NCBI GenBank assembly: GCA_041658585.1
Contig: JBAZZX010000021.1
Coordinates: forward strand, 1 to 45,115
Direction of reading: 5' to 3'
From: DYFC01 sp041658585
GTDB lineage: Bacteria; Nitrospirota; Thermodesulfovibrionia; Thermodesulfovibrionales; SM23-35
DNA: 45,115 nucleotides
The position numbers and the translations under genes were made by a program. The notes under the pieces are model-generated. The model worked only from the letters and a program-made list of their open reading frames with translations, searched no databases and was not told where the DNA came from. Shown here piece by piece: positions 1 through 6,652 of this stretch (within the stretch, counting starts at the first letter, position 1; every line of letters begins with the position of its first letter).

Positions 1-554
1 CCTGACTTAGTGTCCGTGCATCGATCTTTTCCATGCATGTATTTTAACATAGTATTGATCTGTTTAGTTGCCGGGTTAATAAGACCATAATCATTGATTA
101 TTAATTCTCCTTTTTCTTCACCTACTGCAGCATTAATTGGGAATATATTATTTCTATTTTTACAATTTTTCAGGAGAATGTTAAAAGTAGACGGCGTTGG
201 TTCAAATGAATATACACAACCCGCAGTACCAACAAGTTTAGAAAATAATAATGAAAAATATCCAAAATGAGCGCCTATGTCTATAACAATATTGCCTGGT
301 TTAATATTATTAATAGCAAACCATGAAACAATTTCATCAAAATAGCCATAAGTATATATTGTTTCTGAAACGATTTCTGGTAATACTACATACATTTTTT
401 CACCAAAAAATAAGTTTATTCTCTTAATCTTGCCTTTATTGTTTAAGCGGTTTATTAATCTTGTTATAAATTTATGCACTCCAGGATTTATTAACTTTAA
501 GACCTGAGACTTTCGTTGCATCCTTATTGATTTTCTAAGTTGTTCTTCGATCAT
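1..554 (-). CDS. FkbM-family methyltransferase, 3' end missing
   Basis: Reading the minus strand from the ATG at 552-554 gives about 184 residues with no stop before the window edge, so the C-terminus is missing. A basic N-terminal region (about residues 1-45) is followed by a SAM-binding fold: the glycine motif VIDIGAHFGYFS and then the acidic strand VYSFEPTP are typical of FkbM-type methyltransferases, which O-methylate sugars or small molecules. A weak Shine-Dalgarno-like AGGTGA lies about 11 bases upstream (566-571). It is co-directional with the glycosidase gene and the polysaccharide locus further right, so methylation of a surface glycan is a reasonable inference, but the substrate cannot be read from the sequence. 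Confidence 0.8.
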   Translation of the reverse strand, partial: MIEEQLRKSIRMQRKSQVLKLINPGVHKFITRLINRLNNKGKIKRINLFFGEKMYVVLPEIVSETIYTYGYFDEIVSWFAINNIKPGNIVIDIGAHFGYFSLLFSKLVGTAGCVYSFEPTPSTFNILLKNCKNRNNIFPINAAVGEEKGELIINDYGLINPATKQINTMLKYMHGKDRCTDTKS

Positions 555-674
555 ATTGAAATGGGTCACCTAAGAACTGAACCTAATGAGGTTAAGTTAG
601 CGGTCTCTGAAAAAATCCATTAGATATAAAGCTTTTCTGCGACCCAATAGCTACTTATAATCCTTACGAGCTCT

Positions 675-2588
675 TTATATAGTAAGCTGAGTATTAAATA
701 TCCAAAGTTTAGTTATATTGTTGACTATTTCTGAACGAATAGTATATAAGCTTCCTTTTTGAACATTCATATTCTCAAGAAACTGTTCCGGATCTTTAAT
801 AACCATCTTTCTGTCATCACTTTTTGATTTCTTTGATTGTTCTATTGTTTTCAGTAGAGTTGTAATGTATCTCACGTCATCTATTCCTGCCCTATATCCT
901 TCCCATTCAATTGTATCGATCACTCCGTCCAGTGTTGGGTAGGTAAAGTTATGATCTCTATATTCTGAATCGTCAAAGTCATTCCATCCGTTACCAAAGG
1001 AATGCTGATATGCATAAGTACATGCTCCATCATAATTATTTGTCCAGAGCATTAACCCAAAATTCAGCCTATATTCTTCAGGTTTTTCCTCTCCGCCCTG
1101 CGGGTTGCCATAACTCCAAATTTTATGACCGGCAGAATGCCATTTTTTAGCATATTCTTTTGATAGGGAACCACCACTTACTAACAAATCCTGCATATCA
1201 CCCATAATCTGATAATTATTATCCTTGCTACCGGCAACAAAAACCTTTCCGCCAGCCTCATGAACTGCTTGCCAGGCAAGTCTCTGAGATTTTAATTTTT
1301 CCCCCTGAGCCTCGTCCATACCATAAAAGAATACTTCGTTAACTCCATAATGCTTGGAGAAATCTATTACTTCTTTTACTTTCTTTTTTAAAGTGTCCAA
1401 TGCTGCTGGCATTGCAGAGTTACCAGTGCCAACTCCAAGGTAAAATAAAGGTTGCCCGCCCATTTTAATTTCATTTCTGATTTTCAAAACCTTCCCGAGA
1501 ACTTCTCTGTCGAAACCTTGATACACAGTTGGGTTAGTCACTCCATGGGCCAACATATTTTCGAGCTCTTTTCTCAACTGCTGCTCACTTTTGAGTTCCG
1601 AAGATATAGACCCTTTCCCCGAAGGATCAAGTGTGCCCCGATAATAAATACTTGAAGTGTAACAGGGAGCAGCTAATTTGAAAGGAAGAACATTCACTAT
1701 GAGTTTGATATTTTTTGAAGCCTTATTTTGTGCTCTGATATTGATTGTGCAGTTGTAAGTGCCTGCCTTCGCCGTTTCCGAAAAAATCTTTGTAGTGATC
1801 CATATCTGCTTATTCTGCTTCTTTGGTATATCAAAAGGTTTCAACTTTGCTGAGTCTTGAATCTTCTCCAAATTTTTCAAAAGATTGACTTGCCTCTCAT
1901 AATCAACCCTGACTATATTATCATCGTGAAGCAGCAGTTCGGGAGTAAGCAACTTGTGTTTTACATCATATATTGCAACTCCCGCCTGATACCAGCACTT
2001 CACCACCCTGACATCAATATTTTCTTTCGGGATGATTGCGGTCTTTTTCTTTCCATCCTTCCCCTTTATTTCTGCCTTCAGGTCCGTGACTTCAATCATT
2101 ACATTTTTTAAATCCCCATCTCCTGAACGAATTACAAAGCTTGCGGGTTCGTAAGAATCAGGCGCTGCTGTTATGGACATCGTGTCGGATTTTACTGCGT
2201 TTTCTATTTTTTCTGTAAAAGGAAGGATTTTGTAATTTGTGATAGGTTCAGGTATGACGAGTACTTCAAAGTCATTTCCCTTAACCGGCCAATCTTTGGG
2301 ATAAGCCGTAGGATTTACAATCGCTGCGTTAGCGCCGACAATTGTCCACTTCGAGCCGTCTTTCTCAAACGTCGCCTCAAGGCCATTGGACGAGATATTG
2401 TAAGGCTTAGGTACAGGTAAAGGCAGAGATAAAGATAATTGATCACTGACTACCGCATCCCATATTTTTACCCTCTCTTCCATCGGCAGCCAAAAATCGT
2501 CTTTCTTTTTGTCATCGGACAATACAAGGGTCGAGATCATAACTAAGATTAAGATAATAATTGAAATTAATGGATATTTCTTAGACAT
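675..2588 (-). CDS. secreted GH123-like glycoside hydrolase (DUF4091)
   Basis: The 637-residue product has an N-terminal signal or anchor (residues 1-24), a beta-rich region (about 60-310) and a C-terminal domain (about 315-610) resembling the DUF4091/glycoside hydrolase 123 catalytic domain. The motif YGMDEAQGE carries an Asp-Glu pair (D425-E426) at the place where GH123 enzymes use adjacent Asp and Glu to hydrolyse beta-N-acetylgalactosaminides with help from the substrate acetamido group. The stretch WEGYRAGIDDVRY near residue 575 is also characteristic. It probably acts in the periplasm or outside the cell on a GalNAc-containing glycan. There is no clear Shine-Dalgarno sequence upstream. 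Its 5' end is duplicated at 3391-3546. The family call is firm to moderate; the substrate is inferred. Confidence 0.72.
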   Translation of the reverse strand: MSKKYPLISIIILILVMISTLVLSDDKKKDDFWLPMEERVKIWDAVVSDQLSLSLPLPVPKPYNISSNGLEATFEKDGSKWTIVGANAAIVNPTAYPKDWPVKGNDFEVLVIPEPITNYKILPFTEKIENAVKSDTMSITAAPDSYEPASFVIRSGDGDLKNVMIEVTDLKAEIKGKDGKKKTAIIPKENIDVRVVKCWYQAGVAIYDVKHKLLTPELLLHDDNIVRVDYERQVNLLKNLEKIQDSAKLKPFDIPKKQNKQIWITTKIFSETAKAGTYNCTINIRAQNKASKNIKLIVNVLPFKLAAPCYTSSIYYRGTLDPSGKGSISSELKSEQQLRKELENMLAHGVTNPTVYQGFDREVLGKVLKIRNEIKMGGQPLFYLGVGTGNSAMPAALDTLKKKVKEVIDFSKHYGVNEVFFYGMDEAQGEKLKSQRLAWQAVHEAGGKVFVAGSKDNNYQIMGDMQDLLVSGGSLSKEYAKKWHSAGHKIWSYGNPQGGEEKPEEYRLNFGLMLWTNNYDGACTYAYQHSFGNGWNDFDDSEYRDHNFTYPTLDGVIDTIEWEGYRAGIDDVRYITTLLKTIEQSKKSKSDDRKMVIKDPEQFLENMNVQKGSLYTIRSEIVNNITKLWIFNTQLTI

Positions 2589-2602
2589 TTAACGACCGTG
2601 AA
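2462..2602 (-). repeat. direct repeat, intact copy (5' end of GH123 gene)
   Basis: This stretch holds about 14 bases upstream of the GH123 start codon, the signal-peptide codons and the next ~15 codons. It recurs in the same orientation at 3391-3546 with scattered substitutions and an extra ~18 bases in the second copy. The two copies bracket the toxin-antitoxin pair at 2681-3177. Confidence 0.85.
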
Positions 2603-2680
2603 ACGTAAATCGTACATAGACTGTCGGGGTTAAACAATACACATTACCATCACATGGACAAACAAGCCGGCAAACGAATC

Positions 2681-2959
2681 CTATCGTCTTCTCGGAAAAT
2701 ATCTATAAATATCTTTTCTATGAAGGAATCTTACAAGAACTACCTCTTTATCTGAAAGGGCTTCCATACCCAAGCGATAGTCACCAATTTTTGTCCGGTA
2801 GAATGAGTCGAACCCCTCAATTTTCCTGATGTGAAGTATTCCACTGATAGATGCTGCTTCTTCGATGGTTGAAATGAAACTGCGTATTTTTTTCAGGAGC
2901 TTTTTGTCTTTTATTTTATCAACATCGCGGTCGAATGATCTCTCGACTCTGAATTTCAC
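2681..2959 (-). CDS. RelE/ParE-family toxin
   Basis: The 92-residue basic protein has the plan of RelE/ParE toxins: N-terminal FRVERSFDRDVDKIKDK, two helices, then the strand pattern GDYRLGMEAL ... VVLVRFLHRKDIYRYFP. RelE-type toxins cleave mRNA on the ribosome, while ParE-type toxins poison gyrase; the ending HRKDIYRYFP, with paired basic residues, is closer to the RelE/HigB group. Its start overlaps the stop of the upstream small gene by four bases (ATGA), the usual translational coupling of antitoxin and toxin. No frameshift or stop is seen, so this is one of the few apparently intact toxins of the island. Confidence 0.82.
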   Translation of the reverse strand: MKFRVERSFDRDVDKIKDKKLLKKIRSFISTIEEAASISGILHIRKIEGFDSFYRTKIGDYRLGMEALSDKEVVLVRFLHRKDIYRYFPRRR

Positions 2960-3177
2960 TTTGCCTTCTTGATTCTCTCATCCAGCTTCTTTGTGAACAT
3001 CCCGGCATCTGTATATTCACCGGTTCGACCTTCTTCCATTGCTATACCAAGTCCGATATCCTCTATTGCCTCTATCACGGCGTCCTCAATTAAATCTTTC
3101 CTTTTCGTTAATACATCAATAAATGTTTCACGCATCATCTTCTTAAGTTCATCACTTTCTATCGTAACAGTATTCAT
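2956..3177 (-). CDS. antitoxin of the RelE-like pair
   Basis: A 73-residue acidic protein precedes the RelE-like toxin and overlaps it by four bases. It has an N-terminal beta-helix start (TVTIESDELKKMM), a helical middle and the C-terminal segment RTGEYTDAGMFTKKLDERIK, as expected of an antitoxin that binds the operator DNA and wraps the toxin. A strong ribosome-binding site (GAGGAGG) lies 8 bases upstream. I do not recognise a named antitoxin family, so the role rests on gene order, size and coupling. Confidence 0.75.
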   Translation of the reverse strand: MNTVTIESDELKKMMRETFIDVLTKRKDLIEDAVIEAIEDIGLGIAMEEGRTGEYTDAGMFTKKLDERIKKAK

Positions 3178-3319
3178 TGACTTACCTCCTCACCAAGCTT
3201 TTATATTCTACCCAACAAGCCATGAAGCCTGCAAGCAGAAACAATTGTTATTTATATAAAGAGTCCTGGGGGTCTGCCCTTGAATCTTGACAAAACCGCA
3301 TGGCGCAAAGCGAAATGCC

Positions 3320-3532
3320 TCATAGGGTCAGATCTTCATTGTTGACATAAAGACCATAAACCACATCATTAGTAAATGGAGACACATCCAATATATTCAC
3401 CCTCTCTTCCATAGGCAGCCGGCCATGGCTCATAGAGAAATCGTCTTTCTTTTTGTCATCGGACAATACAAAGGTCGAGGTCATAACTAAGATTAAGATA
3501 AAAACTGAAATTAATGGATATTTCTTAGACAT
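3320..3532 (-). pseudogene. truncated copy of the GH123 gene 5' end
   Basis: The first ~32 codons match the N-terminus of the 637-residue GH123 protein almost residue for residue, including the signal sequence and the SDDKKKDDF segment. After LPMEERV the reading frame diverges and stops at 70 residues, with no catalytic domain. An insertion of six codons separates DDF from LPMEERV. It is therefore a fragment left by duplication. It could still export a short peptide, but nothing suggests a function. Its start codon directly abuts the end of the decayed hepT frame. Confidence 0.8.
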
Positions 3533-3546
3533 TTAACGACCGTGAA
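3391..3546 (-). repeat. direct repeat, second copy (GH123 5' end)
   Basis: Same-orientation partner of 2462-2602. At its upstream edge a 12-mer (TTTAACGACCGT) is itself present twice, at about 3532 and 3551. Confidence 0.85.
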
Positions 3547-3834
3547 GCGATTTAACGACCGTAATGTATCTTTTCAATGACTTAATAACTGACAGAATAT
3601 GTTTTTTGAATTCAGGGAGATTATTTTTTTATGGGGATAATGATTTCTTACTTCTTTTGGTATATTTTTGACTGCCTCACCAATTATTCCGAAATTTCTG
3701 ATAACGGCATCTACAACCAGATGATTTCTTTTCATATCACTGAGAGACATATTTTAAGTGTATTTCTCAATCTTTCTAATACTGTTGAGAATATCCCGGA
3801 GGAACAGCGAAGGATCTCTTTGCTTTTTAGACAT
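3533..3834 (-). pseudogene. hepT: decayed hepT (HEPN toxin of MntA/HepT)
   Basis: Starting at the ATG on 3832-3834 the frame reads MSKKQRDPSLFLRDILNSI, a typical HepT/DUF86 N-terminus. A TAA then falls where the family usually has lysine after the EKYT segment. The frame continues past the stop with the family's VVDAVIRNFGIIGEAVKNIP segment. After YPHKK a deletion of about 30 codons has removed the HEPN RNase core (the RxxxxH region) and shifted the frame; the family's C-terminal helix is still readable as NNLPEFKKHILSVIKSL. HepT is the RNase toxin neutralised by the adjacent MntA nucleotidyltransferase. With a stop and a missing active site it cannot be functional. Confidence 0.8.
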
Positions 3835-4257
3835 ACTCTACTTCCCTGAGAATATTTTTCTTTAACATGGGTTTTACGGCCTTCTTCATGACCAGATCAA
3901 CCTTTTTGCCAAGAAGACCTTCAAGGTAATATTTCAGCCGCATAAAATTAAACAAATCTTTATGCCCATGTTTAAAATCAATGAGGATATCCACATCGCT
4001 CTGCACAGTATGAGAGCCCTTCACAAATGAACCGAAAATTCCAATTTCTCTCACATGAGGCTCTTGCAAAAGTCACAGATTGTCATTCCGAACGAAGGTG
4101 AGGAATCTTATATCCAATTGATTATAAAAGATTTCTCCTTTCACTCGAAATGACAAATTGGCCTGTTTTAGGACTTTTGCAAGAGCCTCACATGAAATGT
4201 CTTTTCCATATAAGATTTAGATTCTTCTAATGTTTTCTTTAATTCGATAATACGCAT
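3827..4257 (-). pseudogene. mntA: mntA nucleotidyltransferase antitoxin, split by an inserted element
   Basis: The downstream part encodes the nucleotidyltransferase core, with the GSx10DxD motif in GSFVKGSHTVQSDVDILIDF. The upstream part begins at the ATG on 4255-4257 and encodes MRIIELKKTLEESKSYMEK. Between them lies a 133-bp inverted-repeat element (4057-4189) flanked by the duplicated tetramer ACAT. Removing the element and one tetramer copy gives an uninterrupted 97-codon frame that joins EKTFH to VREIGIFGSF exactly as in ordinary MntA proteins. MntA normally inactivates HepT by adding AMP. Here HepT is also dead, so loss of the antitoxin would not be harmful. A shortened product starting inside the element is possible but would lack the first helix. 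Confidence 0.85.
4057..4189. mobile_element. MITE-like element A inserted in mntA
   Basis: Non-coding element of 133 bp with perfect 18-bp terminal inverted repeats: GAGGCTCTTGCAAAAGTC at 4057-4074 and its reverse complement at 4172-4189. It is flanked by the 4-bp direct repeat ACAT (4053-4056 and 4190-4193). The interior carries a second imperfect inverted repeat (gtcattccgaac... / ...gaaatgacaa). It shares its ends, but not its core, with the element at 5105-5234. There is no transposase gene, so movement would need one supplied elsewhere. Confidence 0.88.
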
Positions 4258-4372
4258 AGAATCATTTTACCATAAGTCTATGGCATGACTTTGGGGACAT
4301 TCTTACGTTGCATATCTGTAAACAGGCTAACAAGCGAACACGCTGACAAGCTATCAAGCGTTAAAGCTGAAT

Positions 4373-4639
4373 TTATGTTTTATAAACATTATCGTGGTAA
4401 TCAAAATCGCAAAGCGTTACAATTTTGTCTTTTTCATTAACCTCATAGATCAACACAAAAGAACCTCCAACATGAACTCTGCGTTTATTTTGTAACGGCT
4501 TTTTCAATGGTTTAAAACGTTGCGGACCTTCAAGAATATCCCGAATTTTATTATCAATTTGTCGCAGCAATTCTTTATCTTTGTTCCGAAGCTTCTTGAA
4601 TTTTTTATCAAGGCTTTCCCTGACGGCAAGCCTATACAC
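4373..4639 (-). CDS. RelE/YafQ-like toxin
   Basis: An 88-residue basic protein with the RelE-fold pattern: an N-terminal helix pair rich in lysine (DKKFKKLRNKDKELLRQIDN), the phrase RFKPLKKPLQNKRRVHVGGS and a C-terminal strand ending VTLCDFDYHDNVYK. The final His-Asp/Tyr cluster is common in RelE-superfamily mRNA interferases. It starts with GTG sharing one base with the stop of the preceding small gene (TAGTG), which indicates a coupled antitoxin-toxin pair. No lesion is visible, so it is probably functional. Confidence 0.8.
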   Translation of the reverse strand: MYRLAVRESLDKKFKKLRNKDKELLRQIDNKIRDILEGPQRFKPLKKPLQNKRRVHVGGSFVLIYEVNEKDKIVTLCDFDYHDNVYKT

Positions 4640-4827
4640 TATTTCAAACCGTACCGCTTTCCAAAATCGTCTACCATAAGCGACTTTTCCTGATCAATGT
4701 CTTTCATCCGCAAAATAAAATCCTCGCGTAACTCCGGTTCCTCTAAAAGACTTTTCTTAATCTGATTGACATCGCGTTGTAAATCAATAACTTTATTGTA
4801 AATAGTCTCGAGAGTAATATTCTTCAT
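4639..4827 (-). CDS. antitoxin of the RelE/YafQ-like pair
   Basis: I place the start at the ATG on 4825-4827 because AGGAGG (4835-4840) sits 7 bases upstream; the longer frame from 4860 has no such site. The 62-residue product is acidic and helical (QRDVNQIKKSLLEEPELRED) and ends in MVDDFGKRYGLK. It abuts the toxin gene with a one-base overlap. No named DNA-binding family is recognised; the role is inferred from context. Confidence 0.72.
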   Translation of the reverse strand: MKNITLETIYNKVIDLQRDVNQIKKSLLEEPELREDFILRMKDIDQEKSLMVDDFGKRYGLK

Positions 4828-4987
4828 TTTAAAGCCTCCTGTTTGACCTAATGATAACACACTCTTGCTACCCTCGGGTGCCTGACCGCTTAAGAGTTTT
4901 AGAGAGTTTCAGTGTCAGACTTGTTTGTTGCGTTCATATAACAGCCGTGAAGCGTAAAGTGTTATAAAGACCGCGAAGTGTGACGCC

Positions 4988-5373
4988 TTATTTATAAATA
5001 TCTCCTCGTGGACCTATGCCGGAGATAAGCACAATATTCTCAATGATAGTGAATAGAATCCTATATTTTCCTACTCTTAGCCTGTAAATATCTTTTCCTC
5101 CAATGAGCCTCTTGCAAAAGTCCTTTTTGTCACCCTGAGCTTGTCGAAGGGTGATGTAAGTAGTTGAATTATAGACATGGTTCGACAGGCTCACCATGAC
5201 ATTTTGATCTTTTCAAGACTTTTGCAAGAGCCTCCAATAATTGGTTTTATGTCTACCGGAAGTCCTTCTGAGAGTTTATAGAGTGCTAAATCTACCAATG
5301 ATTTATAGTCTTCAGGTAATCGCGCATAGTTTTTGGCAGCTTTCTTAGAAAACTCTACCGAATATTTTCCCAC
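4988..5373 (-). pseudogene. RelE-type toxin gene split by an inserted element
   Basis: The 5' half (GTG start at 5371-5373) encodes MGKYSVEFSKKAAKNYARLP and the first helices of a RelE toxin. The 3' half encodes the strands KDIYRLRVGKYRILFTIIEN and the ending GPRGDIYK. They are separated by a 130-bp inverted-repeat element at 5105-5234 with a CAAT target duplication. Excising the element and one duplicate gives a continuous 83-residue toxin joined at DIKPI-IGGKDIYRL, in frame and of normal length. As it stands, the 5' half ends in a short foreign tail, and the 3' half could only be made from a start inside the element. The upstream antitoxin gene is still intact. Confidence 0.88.
5105..5234. 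mobile_element. MITE-like element B inserted in a relE gene
   Basis: A 130-bp element with 18-bp terminal inverted repeats (5105-5122 and 5217-5234, one mismatch) nearly identical to those of element A, flanked by CAAT duplications (5101-5104 and 5235-5238). The core differs from element A: it contains two palindromic pieces, CACCCTGAGCTTGTCGAAGG and ATGGTTCGACAGGCTCACCAT, a type of intergenic repeat found in many genomes. It has no coding capacity of its own, although one strand reads open through it. Confidence 0.88.
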
Positions 5374-5564
5374 TTCCGTGTTTCCCCTTTTTTAAATTCT
5401 TTTTTTGCCTGTTTAACATCCTCTCGTTCTTCATCTGTGAGAGGGGAAACATCACTCTCAGTAATGGTTTTCCAGAAAATATTGATGAGATCCTTTTTCG
5501 GCAAGGTCTTCAGCATATTGACAACAACCTCTTCCGGCATTGATAGTGTCTTAGTAGTCATCAT
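5355..5564 (-). CDS. antitoxin of the interrupted RelE pair
   Basis: The start is taken at the first of two tandem ATG codons (5562-5564), because AAGGAG lies just upstream; the second ATG (5561) has even better spacing. The ~69-residue product has an N-terminal segment TKTLSMPEEVVVNMLKTLP and an acidic, lysine-rich tail (DEEREDVKQAKKEFKKGE). This resembles the small antitoxins that accompany RelE toxins, where an early helix and 'LTDEE..' segment are common. It overlaps the start of the interrupted toxin by 19 bases. The toxin partner is inactivated by element B, so this is an orphan antitoxin. Confidence 0.75.
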   Translation of the reverse strand: MMTTKTLSMPEEVVVNMLKTLPKKDLINIFWKTITESDVSPLTDEEREDVKQAKKEFKKGETRKWENIR

Positions 5565-5698
5565 AATCTCCTTCAAAGCAAGTCTGTTTTAATTAGGGGA
5601 CGCGAGAATTTAGGGGACGTTGTTTCCTAAGATGATTAATTTCCAAAACATAAGCGTCGGACCCGGATTTTTCAATTCCCTGACAGCAGGTTATTTCT

Positions 5699-5905
5699 TT
5701 AGCCATTCGTCTTTTGATACTTCGGCCTATTTAAGGATTCTTGCAAATCGGCGCTTATCTCTTCTTTATGCGGATTAGGAATAGTTAATCTGAGATTATT
5801 TTTAACCATATATTGATATTTGCCGCCGAGACAGGGGCCTTCGAATCCAAATATACGCAGCTTCTTAATTAGATCATCGCGGGAAACAGGGCTTAGCTTT
5901 GACAC
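5699..5905 (-). CDS. hicA: degenerate HicA toxin
   Basis: The N-terminal ~50 residues match HicA mRNA interferases: SPVSRDDLIKKLRIFGFEG, then GGKYQYMV and LRLTIPNPHKEEISADL. Two lesions are visible. The position after Gly-Gly-Lys, usually the catalytic histidine, is tyrosine. After SADL the frame is shifted: the usual ending (RILK-AEVSKDEWLKK) is readable in another frame, itself with a TAG in place of a Gln codon. One deleted base explains the shift. The product therefore carries a foreign C-terminus and probably lacks RNase activity. The GTG start shares one base with the hicB stop (TAGTG). Confidence 0.8.
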   Translation of the reverse strand: MSKLSPVSRDDLIKKLRIFGFEGPCLGGKYQYMVKNNLRLTIPNPHKEEISADLQESLNRPKYQKTNG

Positions 5906-6153
5906 TATGCAACAGCTTCCTGTATTTCCCTGATTTCACAATCCCCTATCTTAGGGATTTCAAGCCCTTTTTTTATGCTTATTAATATCCAGCCTTCGAT
6001 TACTTCTTTAAGATTACTTCTACATTCTTCAAGAGTCTTTCCGGTAGCCCAGACTCCTTTAAGAGCGTCTACCTCTCCATAATATGGTTCTTCATCGTTT
6101 ATCAATTCATAACGGGTAACCTTTAATGAGAAAGAAGGCCCGAGGGTCTTCAT
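5905..6153 (-). CDS. hicB: HicB antitoxin
   Basis: The 82-residue protein has the degenerate RNase H-like fold of HicB: a strand with paired acidic residues (DEEPYYGEVDALKGVWATG), then the helix TLEECRSNLKEVIEGWILIS and a C-terminal strand IPKIGDCEIREI. HicB binds and blocks HicA. This version is the short form that lacks an added DNA-binding domain. Gene order hicB-hicA with a one-base overlap is the reverse of the classical order but common in this subfamily. No lesion is seen, while its partner is degenerate. Confidence 0.85.
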   Translation of the reverse strand: MKTLGPSFSLKVTRYELINDEEPYYGEVDALKGVWATGKTLEECRSNLKEVIEGWILISIKKGLEIPKIGDCEIREIQEAVA

Positions 6154-6165
6154 CTATATAAAGTC

Positions 6166-6471
6166 TTATTTTCTCCAACCTTCACCTTGTGTCTTCTCCA
6201 TCCAGTAACTCTCTTTATTTTCCTCAATAAGCCCGTCTATTTCTGTTTTATGATCATAATAATACGAGAGTGCATCATATATATGCGCATGTTTAATATG
6301 GGGATACATTGCAACTATCTCATCCACAGAATGTCCTGCTTTCTCCATCTCGGCAATAAGGCGGACGCTGATCCTTGTCCCCACAATTACCGGTTCGCCG
6401 CCACAAACCCCTTTCTTTTGTTCTATATAAGCATGCTTAACTTTTCTGTCTCTAACAATTACATCGGTCAT
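6166..6471 (-). CDS. DUF433 protein, antitoxin-like
   Basis: The start is set at the ATG on 6469-6471, preceded by a G-rich ribosome-binding site (GGGGGGT). The 101-residue product contains the DUF433 core: CGGEPVIVGTRISVRLIAEM, then a helix-turn-helix-like section VDEIVAMYPHIKHAHIYDAL. DUF433 proteins usually precede a PIN-like (DUF5615) toxin and are thought to be the DNA-binding antitoxin. No such toxin follows; hicB is next, 13 bases away. It is therefore either an orphan or has been recruited to the hic operon. Confidence 0.8.
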   Translation of the reverse strand: MTDVIVRDRKVKHAYIEQKKGVCGGEPVIVGTRISVRLIAEMEKAGHSVDEIVAMYPHIKHAHIYDALSYYYDHKTEIDGLIEENKESYWMEKTQGEGWRK

Positions 6472-6615
6472 AATACCCCCCAATCAAAGGTTTTGAGTTT
6501 ACAAAGCTTTCATGATTCATTATATCACACACATCATCGTTGCAACTTTGGGGACGTTCTCATCGTTAAAATTCTATGCGAAGACTTTATTCTCAACCTT
6601 CTTTGTATATCCACA

Positions 6616-6646
6616 TGCATTATTTATGCAACTAATGGCATTAGTT
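6616..6646. other. adjacent stem-loops downstream of the polysaccharide operon
   Basis: Two small hairpins lie next to each other just past the last gene of the sugar operon: TGCAT/ATGCA (loop 5) and AACTAAT/ATTAGTT (loop 3). Neither has a strong U-tract on the minus strand, so termination here is only a possibility. Confidence 0.3.
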
Positions 6647-6652
6647 ATAAAA

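Noticed and set aside
3631..3849. 72-codon plus-strand frame
   Set aside because: The opposite strand reads as pieces of HepT in order, which is the better explanation.
4988..5197. A 69-codon gene starting within element B
   Set aside because: Its first half is the repeat element read through by chance; the second half is the C-terminal part of the split RelE.
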